Shown here piece after piece: positions 1 to 6,981 of a stretch of 7,045 nucleotides of DNA (position 1 is its first letter; the number at the start of each line of letters is the position of its first letter). The notes below the pieces were generated by a model. That model made no database searches. It worked only from the letters and a program-made list of their open reading frames with translations, and had not been told where the DNA came from. The DNA comes from an uncultured Porphyromonas sp. (GTDB lineage: Bacteria > Bacteroidota > Bacteroidia > Bacteroidales > Porphyromonadaceae), in the NCBI GenBank assembly GCA_945875135.1, contig CAMCJO010000117.1, positions 1 to 7,045 on the forward strand, written 5' to 3'. The position numbers and the translations under genes were made by a program.

Positions 1-25
1 TTTAGCAACGTATAGCAAACTACTT

Positions 26-2464
26 ATGATCTATTTACGTCGATATGACTTTACCGTGGAGCTACTAGTGCTCCTACTGATGATGCTCGCCACGCCACTG
101 AGCGGGCAAGCACACAAGCAAGCACCTCGACAAGCGCAGAGCAAGTTCACGATCAATGGCTTCGTGCATGATGCGCAGAGTGGCGAGACGCTGATCGCCG
201 CCAATGTGATGGAGCTCAACAGCCGCTCAGGTGCCGTGACCAATGAGTTCGGCCACTACTCGCTGACGCTCCCTGCGGGGGAGGTGCTCCTGCAGTTTTC
301 CTATGTGGGCTATCAGAGCGACACGATACGTCTGCACCTCTCGTCGGATACGACGCTCTCGGTTTCGCTCATCGAGGGGCAACTACTCGGCGAGGTGGTC
401 GTGGTGGGGAGTCCGAATCCCTCGGGGGTTGAGACAGCAACGATTGGGGCGCAGCACATATCGGCGAGCGAGATCAAGCGACTACCCACTTTCTTTGGCG
501 AGCAGGATGTGATCAAGGCACTACAGTTACTGCCTGGCGTGCAGAGCGGTACGGAGGGTTCGTCGGGACTCTTCGTGCGTGGTGGGGACCCCGACCAGAA
601 CTTAATCCTCATGGACGGCATCTCGCTCTACAATCCGAATCACATGCTGGGAGCTTTCTCGACCTTCAACCCCGATGCGGTCAAGTCGGTGACGCTGTAC
701 AAAGGCACCTTCCCGGCTCGTTACGGAGGGCGTCTCTCGTCGGTCGTGGACGTGCGTCTCAAGGATGGCGACATGCAGGAGTACCACGGCAATGTGAGCG
801 TGGGACTGATCTCCTCGAAGATCAATGTGGAGGGACCGATCGTCAAGGATCGCACTACCTTCAACTTCTCAGCACGGCGCACCTACCTAGACCTGCTGGC
901 TGCGATAGCATTGGCAATACGTAATCGCCAGGAGGGCGAGGATGGCGAAAAGATGAAGGGCGGATATGACTTTCACGACCTAAACCTGAAGGTGACGCAC
1001 CGCTTCTCAGATAGAGACCAGCTGTACCTCTTCGGCTATTACGGCAACGACCGTGTCTGGACACGCTATTCTAGTGGAGATGACAAGCAGCAGATGTCTT
1101 GGCTGTGGGGCAATGCGATGGGTTCGCTACGGTGGAACCATGTTATCAACGGACAGCTCTTTCTCAATACCACAGCCTCCTATACGCAGTACCGCTCTAG
1201 ACTACGCATGAAGATGCAGGAGGACAAAGATCAGCCACCCGTGGCGATGAACTACGACTCCGGTATCCGTGACTGGCTCCTGACGAGCGAACTGCACTAC
1301 TCACCTGTCGAGCAGCATCAGTTACTCTTCGGTGCGAACTACACCTTCCACACCTTTCGCCCTGAGATGACTTCGATCAAGGTAAACGGCAAGGACCTCA
1401 ACGACTTTAGTGGGACGGACTTTAACGTCTTCGGAAACAATCCCAATATCTATGCTCATGAGGCTTCGCTCTATGCTGAGGATGAGATGAAGCTGGGAGA
1501 TAAGTGGAGCTTTAATGCGGGGCTACGCTACAGCTTCTACCATGTGCGTGGCAAGGGGTATCACAATGTGGAGCCTCGTGTGAGTGCTGCTTGGCGCATC
1601 ACACCGGCCCTAACGGCCAAGGCGGGCTATGCCCTGATGACGCAGCATGTGCACCTCCTGACGAACAATAGCCTGAGCCTGCCTACGGATCTGTGGGTAC
1701 CCTCGACGGACCGCATCAAGCCGATGCACGTACACCACTTTACGGCGGGGCTATTCCTCCATGTGCCTCAGTGGGGCGACTTCTCCGTGGAGGGCTACTA
1801 CAAGCCTCTGAGCAATGTGCTGGAGTACAAGGAGGGTTCGTTCTTCTATGGAGTCTCGACAAACTGGGAGCAAATGGTCGCCATGGGTCGTGGCACGGCT
1901 TACGGTCTGGAGCTGCTCTGGCAGCGTAAGGTGGGCAAGCTGACGGGCTGGGTGAGCTACGCCTGGGCTCGTACGTGGCGCACCTTTGACCAGCCAGGCG
2001 AGGAGCTCAACTTCGGACGTACCTTCCCCGCTAAGTATGACCGCATCCACGACTTTAAGATCACTGCGATGTATCAGCTGAGCAAGAGTTGGGACTTTGC
2101 TGCCACCTGGGTCTTTGCCTCGGGCCAGACGGGCACCATTGCGACGCACGAGTACGATGGTATGAAAGATCCACTAGATCCATCGATGTACGGTGCTGCG
2201 GGGTCACTCAAGCATGTGTCTGAGCGCAACAACTACCGCTTCAAGCCTTACCACCGACTGGATCTCAGCGTCACCTACACGAAGCATCACAAGCGGGGCA
2301 AGAGCTTGTGGAACCTCAGCGTCTACAACGTCTACAACAATATGAACCCCTTCATCGTTACGCCTGTGAGCCAGAAGACGGACGAACACACTTACCGCAC
2401 CGTACTGCAGCAGGTGACGATCTTCCCGATCCTGCCCAACATCAGTTACACCTACTCCTTCTAA
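26..2464 (+). CDS. TonB-dependent outer-membrane receptor with N-terminal carboxypeptidase-regulatory-like domain
   Basis: The 812-residue protein is a predicted outer-membrane active transporter driven by TonB/ExbBD. It starts with a signal peptide: basic residues (MIYLRR), a Leu/Met-rich core at about 11-24, and a likely signal peptidase I site after SGQA (residue 29). Residues about 41-118 form a carboxypeptidase-D-regulatory-like beta-sandwich (INGFVHDAQSGE, then TNEFGHYSL and YVGYQS). A candidate TonB box, LGEVVVVG, lies at 121-128. The plug spans about 145-247 and contains LLPGVQ, FVRGGDPDQNLILMDG and ARYGGRLSSVVDVR. The remaining 560 or so residues are aromatic-rich beta-barrel ending in YTYSF, with the C-terminal Phe typical of BAM substrates. 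There is no STN domain, so sigma/anti-sigma signalling is not expected. The next gene, a DUF4249 lipoprotein, is the usual partner of this receptor class; there is no SusD. The substrate cannot be read from sequence. The start at 26 is chosen because the signal peptide follows directly. Confidence 0.93.
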   Translation: MIYLRRYDFTVELLVLLLMMLATPLSGQAHKQAPRQAQSKFTINGFVHDAQSGETLIAANVMELNSRSGAVTNEFGHYSLTLPAGEVLLQFSYVGYQSDTIRLHLSSDTTLSVSLIEGQLLGEVVVVGSPNPSGVETATIGAQHISASEIKRLPTFFGEQDVIKALQLLPGVQSGTEGSSGLFVRGGDPDQNLILMDGISLYNPNHMLGAFSTFNPDAVKSVTLYKGTFPARYGGRLSSVVDVRLKDGDMQEYHGNVSVGLISSKINVEGPIVKDRTTFNFSARRTYLDLLAAIALAIRNRQEGEDGEKMKGGYDFHDLNLKVTHRFSDRDQLYLFGYYGNDRVWTRYSSGDDKQQMSWLWGNAMGSLRWNHVINGQLFLNTTASYTQYRSRLRMKMQEDKDQPPVAMNYDSGIRDWLLTSELHYSPVEQHQLLFGANYTFHTFRPEMTSIKVNGKDLNDFSGTDFNVFGNNPNIYAHEASLYAEDEMKLGDKWSFNAGLRYSFYHVRGKGYHNVEPRVSAAWRITPALTAKAGYALMTQHVHLLTNNSLSLPTDLWVPSTDRIKPMHVHHFTAGLFLHVPQWGDFSVEGYYKPLSNVLEYKEGSFFYGVSTNWEQMVAMGRGTAYGLELLWQRKVGKLTGWVSYAWARTWRTFDQPGEELNFGRTFPAKYDRIHDFKITAMYQLSKSWDFAATWVFASGQTGTIATHEYDGMKDPLDPSMYGAAGSLKHVSERNNYRFKPYHRLDLSVTYTKHHKRGKSLWNLSVYNVYNNMNPFIVTPVSQKTDEHTYRTVLQQVTIFPILPNISYTYSF

Positions 2465-2476
2465 CCTAAGATCCCT

Positions 2477-3505
2477 ATGAGACCTATACAATATATACAA
2501 TTGGCCAGCAGCGCACTACTCATCACGCTCCTCGCGGGCTGCCAGACGCTCATTCCCCTCGACCTAGGCGACAACACGCCGCGCATCGTCATCAATGCGG
2601 TCGCCACAGAGCAGCAAGGCATCGACATATCGCTCTCCGAGAGCAAGCCGACGGGTGTCGCTTCGCCCAGTACGAATACCTACTACCCCTACTACCACCC
2701 CGACTGTCCCTATCGTATGACGCTCAAGGTCAACGATCAGCTCATACCGCTCGACGAGGTGGCGCAATACAAACCCCAGATGGGCGACCGCATAGCGATC
2801 TCGGTGGAGAAGCCGGGGCTCAAGACTGCTTCAGCCGTTACCACCATACCCGCACAGCCTAAGATCGGTGCCGTAGAGGTTAAGACGCTGGACAAAGGCC
2901 GTCGCACCTCGTGGATGAGCAACGCTTCAAGCGTAAGTCTGCAGAAAGGGCAGTACCTAGAGGTACAAAACTACGAACTATCCATCCCGTTCCAAGGCAT
3001 CACGAAGGATAGCTACTACCGTATCATCGTAGAGCGTCAACCAGTGATGCGCGGAGAGGGCATCCAACCAGAGGGATACAGATGGTATCAAGAGCAACTG
3101 CAGGACCCAAGCTTAGCAAAGTTTAGCAGTGGCGACCTGTTCTTCGAGTCGGCCAATGCCTATCCGATGAATCTGCTCGCTGGCTCTAACGTCTCGACGA
3201 GCGACTACACGCTCAGGACGACGCTATCCTTTGCCACGCGGGTTTGCAATGCCGACGGCTCTACAGACGAGACTGAGACTACGAACAATGTCTCGGACTA
3301 TGTCGCCCTGCGAGTCACCGTTTATGAGATCACGGGCGACCTCTATCACTACTGGCAGACGGTAACCTCAGACCGCTACAACAGTGTGAGTGAGACGGGC
3401 CTCACTGAGCCTATCCTCATCTACAACAACATACACGATGGTCTTGGTATACTGGGTAGCATGGCTGCGACCCAGCGTCAAGACTTTAAGATCGTGACAC
3501 ACTAA
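2477..3505 (+). CDS. DUF4249-family lipoprotein, partner of the upstream TonB receptor
   Basis: The 342-residue protein is a predicted lipoprotein. The N-terminus MRPIQYIQLA is followed by a hydrophobic stretch and the lipobox LAGC, giving a lipidated Cys22. The following residues (CQTLIPLDLG, then RIVINAVAT) and the beta-rich body with LSESKP resemble the opening of DUF4249 proteins, a Bacteroidota family of unknown function that is usually encoded next to a TonB-dependent receptor. By analogy it may sit on the outer membrane as an accessory to the receptor, as SusD does for SusC, but it shows no SusD similarity that I can see. The residues just after Cys22 (QTLIPLD) lack the acidic cluster known as a surface-export signal in some Bacteroidota, so whether it faces outward is undecided. 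It starts 12 nt after the receptor stop, which suggests cotranscription. Family call is by pattern, not by search. Confidence 0.82.
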   Translation: MRPIQYIQLASSALLITLLAGCQTLIPLDLGDNTPRIVINAVATEQQGIDISLSESKPTGVASPSTNTYYPYYHPDCPYRMTLKVNDQLIPLDEVAQYKPQMGDRIAISVEKPGLKTASAVTTIPAQPKIGAVEVKTLDKGRRTSWMSNASSVSLQKGQYLEVQNYELSIPFQGITKDSYYRIIVERQPVMRGEGIQPEGYRWYQEQLQDPSLAKFSSGDLFFESANAYPMNLLAGSNVSTSDYTLRTTLSFATRVCNADGSTDETETTNNVSDYVALRVTVYEITGDLYHYWQTVTSDRYNSVSETGLTEPILIYNNIHDGLGILGSMAATQRQDFKIVTH

Positions 3506-3520
3506 GGCAGTGAGAGACCT

Positions 3521-4591
3521 ATGACACAAGAGACTATGCAGATGCTCCCCGAGTGGATGCCACAAGATGCGATCCTCCTCGCCTGGCCACACAGCCAGAG
3601 CGACTGGGCTCCGATCCTTACCGAGGTACAGCGCACCTATTGCGACATCATCGCACAGGTGACACGCTTCGAGCCTGTCGTGCTACTCGTGCCTGAAGAT
3701 GCAACGGAGTATGCCTCTCTGCCATCGGAGCTGCATAAGCGCTGCCTGCTCGTCCCCTGCCCTACCAACGATACGTGGTGCCGTGACTACGGTCCGCTGG
3801 CTCTCCAGAGTCCCAGTGGCACGCGTGGCATCGTAGACTTTACTTTCAACGCTTGGGGCGGTAAGTTTGGCGCGATGCTAGACAATCAAGTGGTGCGTCA
3901 CCTCGTCGCTGACAAGCTCTTTGCTCCAGAGGTCGCTTACATAGACGCTCTAGACTTGACCTTCGAGGGGGGAGCCTTGGAGTGCAATGGCGAGGGCCTC
4001 CTCCTAACCACCAAGTCCTGCATAGAGGATCCGCACCGCAACGCACACCTCTACGAGTCGCCACATATATATAAGAAGTTGCTAGCGCGTCTCGGTCTGA
4101 CCGACTACTGCTCACTAGAGGTCGCTTCCCTACCGGGCGACGACACCGATGGGCATATAGACACGATCGCCCGCTTCGTGGACCCCAACACTATTATATA
4201 TGTCTCCCCGAGCGACTCCACGGCGCAGAGCTTCGCTGCTTTGACACAGCTAGAGCGTCAGCTACAGGAGCTAGCCCGTCAGCGTCCCGCCTTGCGACTG
4301 ATCGCTCTGCCCGACGTGGGCGACTACCCCTCACGCTATGAGACGGACTGCCTCATACCAGCCACCTATGCGAACTTTCTCCTCGTCAACGGCGCACTCC
4401 TGCTCCCCACATACGGGCGCAGCACCGACAGCGAGGCACAGCGCATCCTCCAGCAAGCACTACCTCACCTCGAGGTCGTGCCGATCGACTGCTCCATACT
4501 GGTCGAGCAGCACGGTAGCCTGCACTGCATCTCCATGCAGATACCGCAAGGCTTCCTCAATCCCTCACTTCTAGACACCATAACAAGATGA
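3521..4591 (+). CDS. aguA: Agmatine deiminase (agmatine iminohydrolase), PAD_porph superfamily
   Basis: The 356-residue enzyme is predicted to hydrolyse agmatine to N-carbamoylputrescine and ammonia in the cytosol. It has the guanidine-modifying fold of the Porphyromonas-type peptidyl-arginine deiminase family. Visible active-site blocks are NDTWCRDYGP (83-92, with Arg88-Asp89), LTFEGGALE (146-154, Glu149), LPGDDTDGHIDTIARF (204-219, His212 and Asp214), LPTYGR (295-300) and GSLHCISMQ (332-340) with the presumed nucleophile Cys336. The length is normal for AguA. There is no signal peptide and no C-terminal sorting domain, which argues against the secreted P. gingivalis virulence enzyme PPAD. 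The next gene, which overlaps its stop codon, encodes the enzyme for the following step, and this settles the substrate better than the sequence alone. It begins 15 nt after the DUF4249 gene. The Cys motif reads HGSLHC rather than the GGGxIHC of many AguA proteins. Confidence 0.93.
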   Translation: MTQETMQMLPEWMPQDAILLAWPHSQSDWAPILTEVQRTYCDIIAQVTRFEPVVLLVPEDATEYASLPSELHKRCLLVPCPTNDTWCRDYGPLALQSPSGTRGIVDFTFNAWGGKFGAMLDNQVVRHLVADKLFAPEVAYIDALDLTFEGGALECNGEGLLLTTKSCIEDPHRNAHLYESPHIYKKLLARLGLTDYCSLEVASLPGDDTDGHIDTIARFVDPNTIIYVSPSDSTAQSFAALTQLERQLQELARQRPALRLIALPDVGDYPSRYETDCLIPATYANFLLVNGALLLPTYGRSTDSEAQRILQQALPHLEVVPIDCSILVEQHGSLHCISMQIPQGFLNPSLLDTITR

Positions 4592-5463
4592 AAGTAGGAA
4601 TCATACAGCAGCACAACAGTGCTGACCATGTAGACAATATCCATCGCCTCCAAGAGCGCATCCGCCAGCTAGCCCACGAGGGTGCCGAGCTGATTGTGCT
4701 ACAGGAGCTACACAACGGACTATACTTCTGCCAAACAGAAGATGTCGCTCTCTTTGACCAAGCAGAGACAATACCAGGTCCCTCGACCGAAATCTTCGGT
4801 GCCTTAGCACGTGAACTGGGCGTCGTGATCGTCCTCTCACTCTTTGAGAAGCGCGCCACAGGCCTCTACCACAACACTGCCGTAGTGCTAGAGCGTGACG
4901 GCTCCATAGCGGGTCGCTACCGCAAGATGCACATACCGGACGACCCCGCTTACTACGAGAAGTTTTACTTCACCCCTGGCGACCTAGGCTTCGAGCCGAT
5001 CGATACCTCCGTGGGTCGTCTCGGCATCCTCATCTGCTGGGATCAGTGGTATCCCGAGGCTGCACGGCTTATGGCGCTCAAGGGTGCCGAACTACTCATC
5101 TACCCGACCGCCATCGGCACCGCCGCCTACGATACGCCCGAAGAGCAGCAGCGACAGATCGATGCGTGGCAACTGGTGCAGCGTGGTCATGCTGTCGCCA
5201 ACAACCTCCCCGTCATTGCGGTGAATCGTGTCGGCTACGAGCCCGACCCGTCCGGCGTCACCGAGGGAATACAGTTTTGGGGTCACAGCTTCGTCACAGG
5301 CCAGCAGGGCGAGATGCTTTGCGATCTAAGCCAGACCGAGGAGGCAGGTGCCGTCGTAGAGCTCGATCTAGAGCGCACCGAGCTAGTTCGACGCTGGTGG
5401 CCTTACCTGCGTGATCGGCGCATAGACAGCTACGGAGAGATCACTCGTCGCTACATCGATTGA
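4588..5463 (+). CDS. aguB: N-carbamoylputrescine amidase, nitrilase superfamily
   Basis: The 291-residue cytosolic enzyme is predicted to cleave N-carbamoylputrescine to putrescine, CO2 and ammonia, completing the agmatine route to polyamines. The carbon-nitrogen hydrolase triad is present: Glu40 in VLQELHNGLYF, Lys113 in RYRKMHIPDDP and Cys150 in LICWDQWYPEAAR. An additional conserved Glu124 lies in YYEKFYFTPGDLGF. The Cys motif with WDQWYPE and the HIPDDPAYYEKFYF block fit the AguB branch better than beta-ureidopropionase or omega-amidase. No signal peptide is seen and the length is typical. The start ATG at 4588 overlaps the aguA stop (ATGA), indicating translational coupling of the two steps. 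I see no hairpin terminator in the 111 nt after its stop. Confidence 0.95.
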   Translation: MKVGIIQQHNSADHVDNIHRLQERIRQLAHEGAELIVLQELHNGLYFCQTEDVALFDQAETIPGPSTEIFGALARELGVVIVLSLFEKRATGLYHNTAVVLERDGSIAGRYRKMHIPDDPAYYEKFYFTPGDLGFEPIDTSVGRLGILICWDQWYPEAARLMALKGAELLIYPTAIGTAAYDTPEEQQRQIDAWQLVQRGHAVANNLPVIAVNRVGYEPDPSGVTEGIQFWGHSFVTGQQGEMLCDLSQTEEAGAVVELDLERTELVRRWWPYLRDRRIDSYGEITRRYID

Positions 5464-5479
5464 GGCATTTGTGAAGGTC

Positions 5480-5495
5480 AAAAAGGCAAAAAGGT
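5480..5495. repeat. Short A-tract direct repeat upstream of the TPR-gene promoter
   Basis: Two near-identical 8-nt units lie side by side, AAAAAGGC (5480-5487) and AAAAAGGT (5488-5495). A looser third unit precedes them (TGAAGGTC, 5472-5479). The A-tracts sit just upstream of, or at, the expected -33 region of the promoter at 5517-5524. They could act like an UP element or be chance low-complexity DNA. Confidence 0.4.
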
Positions 5496-5524
5496 GATTT
5501 ATTCCTCCGAAACTGCTAACTTTG
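5493..5524 (+). promoter_or_regulatory. Bacteroidota-type promoter for the TPR-ribH unit
   Basis: TAACTTTG at 5517-5524 matches the Bacteroidota -7 consensus TAnnTTTG exactly. The -33 side is weak: GGTG at 5493-5496 lies 20 nt upstream and shares only TG with TTTG. Transcription would start near 5530, giving a leader of about 45 nt ahead of the ATG at 5575. The position, in the only sizeable gap between aguB and the next gene, supports an independent transcription unit. No Shine-Dalgarno sequence follows; the stretch before the ATG is A/T-rich, as is usual in this phylum. Confidence 0.65.
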
Positions 5525-5574
5525 CAGGCAATAGTTCATTCCACAGATAACTACATAAAACGAATTGATATAGT

Positions 5575-6264
5575 ATGGCATTAAAAGAATCCGGGTCACA
5601 AGGCTCTCACCGCTCAGAGGAGATCGTGTCTCGTAGCGAGCAATTCATTGAGAAGTACAGCAAGACCATCATCTGGTGCGTGCTGGGCGTCATCGTGCTA
5701 GGTGTGGGCATCTGGCTCTACATAGACAAGGTGGTCAAGCCCCGTGGCGACAAGGCGGCAGCACAGCTATATGCCGCTGAGGAGCAGTTTATGGCAGGTG
5801 CTGATAGCGCTGCGCTCAACGCTCCCGCAGCTGGAGCTATGGGACTTCTAGAGATTGCAGACAAGTATAGCAGCACTGACGCCGGCAAGCTGGCTCACGC
5901 TTACGCTGGTATCATCTACTACGACGAGGGCAAGTACGAGGAGGCTATCCGCGAGCTCAAAGAGTTCAAGGCTAAGGAGAAGATGGTCGCTCCCTCTATC
6001 ACCCGTCTCATCGGCGACTGCTACGTAGAGCTAGGCAAGTACGAAGAGGCTGCTAAGTACTTTATGGACGCTGCCAAGGCTGCCGACAATCCCGTCATCT
6101 CTCCCAGCTGTCTCATCAAGGCTGGTCATGTCTACGAGGAGCTAGGTCAGTACGACAAGGCGCTCAAGGCTTACAAAGAGATCCAGGACAAGTACTACAC
6201 AGCACCTGAGTCTGAGAGCATCGAGGCTTCGATCATCCGCGTAGAGGCTCAGCTTAAGAAGTAG
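5575..6264 (+). CDS. Membrane-anchored tetratricopeptide repeat protein
   Basis: The 229-residue protein has a polar N-terminal segment (1-30), one transmembrane helix at about 31-50 (TIIWCVLGVIVLGVGIWLYI), and a soluble helical part after it. The TPR-like repeats are at about 105-133 (AYAGIIYYDEGKYEEAI), 142-170 (IGDCYVELGKYEEAAKYF) and 179-207 (AGHVYEELGQYDKALKAY). A less regular helical pair at 60-100 precedes them. The Lys-poor N-terminus and the basic residues after the helix do not fix topology firmly. The layout, a single N-terminal helix followed by TPRs, resembles YfgM-like inner-membrane proteins (TPR_21 type), but I would not assign that function. It is likely a scaffold for protein contacts at the inner membrane. 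A promoter element lies 50 nt upstream, and ribH follows after an 84-nt repeat-filled gap. A TPR gene next to ribH is, as I recall, common in Bacteroidota. Confidence 0.88.
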   Translation: MALKESGSQGSHRSEEIVSRSEQFIEKYSKTIIWCVLGVIVLGVGIWLYIDKVVKPRGDKAAAQLYAAEEQFMAGADSAALNAPAAGAMGLLEIADKYSSTDAGKLAHAYAGIIYYDEGKYEEAIRELKEFKAKEKMVAPSITRLIGDCYVELGKYEEAAKYFMDAAKAADNPVISPSCLIKAGHVYEELGQYDKALKAYKEIQDKYYTAPESESIEASIIRVEAQLKK

Positions 6265-6283
6265 ATTTTTAGAGTTTAGAGGT

Positions 6284-6328
6284 ACTAGTGGCACTAGATC
6301 CACTAGAGGCACTAGTGCCACTAGACTT
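6284..6328. repeat. Five-unit 9-bp tandem repeat (ACTAGNNNN) forming a nested palindrome
   Basis: ACTAG recurs at 6284, 6293, 6302, 6311 and 6320, an exact 9-bp period. The units are ACTAGTGGC, ACTAGATCC, ACTAGAGGC, ACTAGTGCC and ACTAGACTT. A degenerate sixth unit, TTTAGAGGT, precedes them at 6275-6283. The block is also an inverted repeat: CTAGTGGCACTAG (6285-6297) is the exact reverse complement of 6312-6324, and the symmetry axis falls in the CTAG of the middle unit. The block fills most of the TPR-ribH gap. No T-run follows the 3' arm, so a simple terminator is unlikely. Confidence 0.85.
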
Positions 6329-6348
6329 TACAACAATCTCTAATCCCC

Positions 6349-6855
6349 ATGTCTTCACAACTCCATAGCCAGCAGACACCGGCTCACTACACGCTCCAGC
6401 ACAGACGCACCGCAGACGTACGTCGCATCGCGGTCGTCTACTCGGAGTGGAACGCTGAGATTACGCACGCCCTCCGCGACGGAGCTGTCACGACACTCCT
6501 AGAGTGCGGACTAGAGCGTCAGCAGATCGAGACCTTCTCCGTGCCAGGTGCCTTCGAGCTCACCTATACGGCAACCCTACTCAGTGAGGCGACGCAGCCC
6601 TACGATGCTATCATCATCATCGGCTGCGTCATACGTGGCGAGACCTCGCACTACGACCTCATCTGCAACAGCGTCACCGAGGGAGCTACCGAGCTCAACC
6701 TACGTGGCAAGGCACCCGTCATCTTCGGGCTCGTCACCGTCGAAAACATCGAGCAGGCTCGTGCCCGCTCTGGTGGTGCCGTAGGCAACAAAGGCTCCGA
6801 GTGCGCCATCGCTGCGCTCCAGATGATCGACATCAGAGCTGCGATACAAGGGTAA
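6349..6855 (+). CDS. ribH: 6,7-dimethyl-8-ribityllumazine synthase
   Basis: The 168-residue protein catalyses the penultimate step of riboflavin synthesis, condensing 5-amino-6-ribitylaminouracil with 3,4-dihydroxy-2-butanone 4-phosphate. It would assemble into cytosolic pentamers or a 60-mer shell. Family motifs are in order: SEWN (32-35, Trp34 stacking on the pyrimidine), SVPGAFELTYTA (64-75), GCVIRGETSHYDLIC (92-106, with catalytic His101), PVIFGLVT (123-130), and ARARSGGAVGNKGSECA (137-153, with the phosphate-binding Arg expected here). The first 24 or so residues are polar and not conserved, making the protein slightly longer than the usual 150-160. No in-frame ATG lies near the conserved start, so 6349 is kept. 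The other rib genes are not in the window. A hairpin terminator follows the stop codon by about 20 nt. Confidence 0.97.
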   Translation: MSSQLHSQQTPAHYTLQHRRTADVRRIAVVYSEWNAEITHALRDGAVTTLLECGLERQQIETFSVPGAFELTYTATLLSEATQPYDAIIIIGCVIRGETSHYDLICNSVTEGATELNLRGKAPVIFGLVTVENIEQARARSGGAVGNKGSECAIAALQMIDIRAAIQG

Positions 6856-6876
6856 CGCCCCGACCTATATACCGAT

Positions 6877-6912
6877 AAGTCCCTAGTGCTATCTCTAGCG
6901 CTAGGGACTTTT
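6877..6912 (+). terminator. Rho-independent terminator after ribH
   Basis: AAGTCCCTAGTGCT (6877-6890) pairs with AGCGCTAGGGACTT (6897-6910). This gives a 14-bp stem with one U-G wobble and a 6-nt loop (ATCTCT). The 3' arm ends in TT and is followed by TT then ATCATTT, so the U-tract is short. The A residues at the foot of the 5' arm could let it work in the other direction too. It sits 21 nt after the ribH stop. Confidence 0.85.
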
Positions 6913-6938
6913 ATCATTTCAGAGCACAGGGAGCCTCG

Positions 6939-6971
6939 CTCGTATCACGCTGTCTCCGTAGCAGATACGAG
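6939..6971. repeat. 8-bp perfect inverted repeat
   Basis: CTCGTATC (6939-6946) is the exact reverse complement of GATACGAG (6964-6971), separated by 17 nt. The spacer contains its own short complementarity (GCT at 6949-6951 with AGC at 6960-6962), so an extended hairpin is possible. It lies between the ribH terminator and the 22-bp array, and its right arm touches the first AGTTCC half-site at 6970. It could be an operator, part of a small RNA or part of the adjacent repeat element. Confidence 0.55.
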
Positions 6972-6981
6972 TTCCAAAAGT

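Noticed and set aside
1751..2149. Open frame of 132 codons on the - strand within the receptor gene
   Set aside because: It lies fully opposite a well-supported beta-barrel coding frame, has no recognisable domain, and is of a length expected from opposite-strand frames in fairly GC-rich coding DNA.
2477..3505. SusD-type glycan-binding lipoprotein
   Set aside because: It is shorter than usual SusD proteins (about 500 residues), lacks their helical TPR-like pattern, and its N-terminal pattern fits DUF4249.
3521..4591. Secreted peptidyl-arginine deiminase (PPAD-like virulence factor)
   Set aside because: There is no signal peptide and no C-terminal sorting domain, and the gene overlaps an N-carbamoylputrescine amidase gene, which fits agmatine deiminase.
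5046..5414. Open frame of 122 codons on the + strand inside aguB
   Set aside because: The translation is Arg/Ala/Cys-rich with no domain pattern, as expected from a shifted frame, and aguB has all its catalytic residues in the other frame.
6285..6324. Rho-independent terminator between the TPR gene and ribH
   Set aside because: The stem is long and perfect, but the 3' arm is followed by ACTTTACAAC without a T-run, so intrinsic termination is not well supported.
6265..6348. FMN riboswitch in front of ribH
   Set aside because: The 84-nt gap is short and filled by the ACTAG repeat. None of the conserved RFN-element blocks can be seen.
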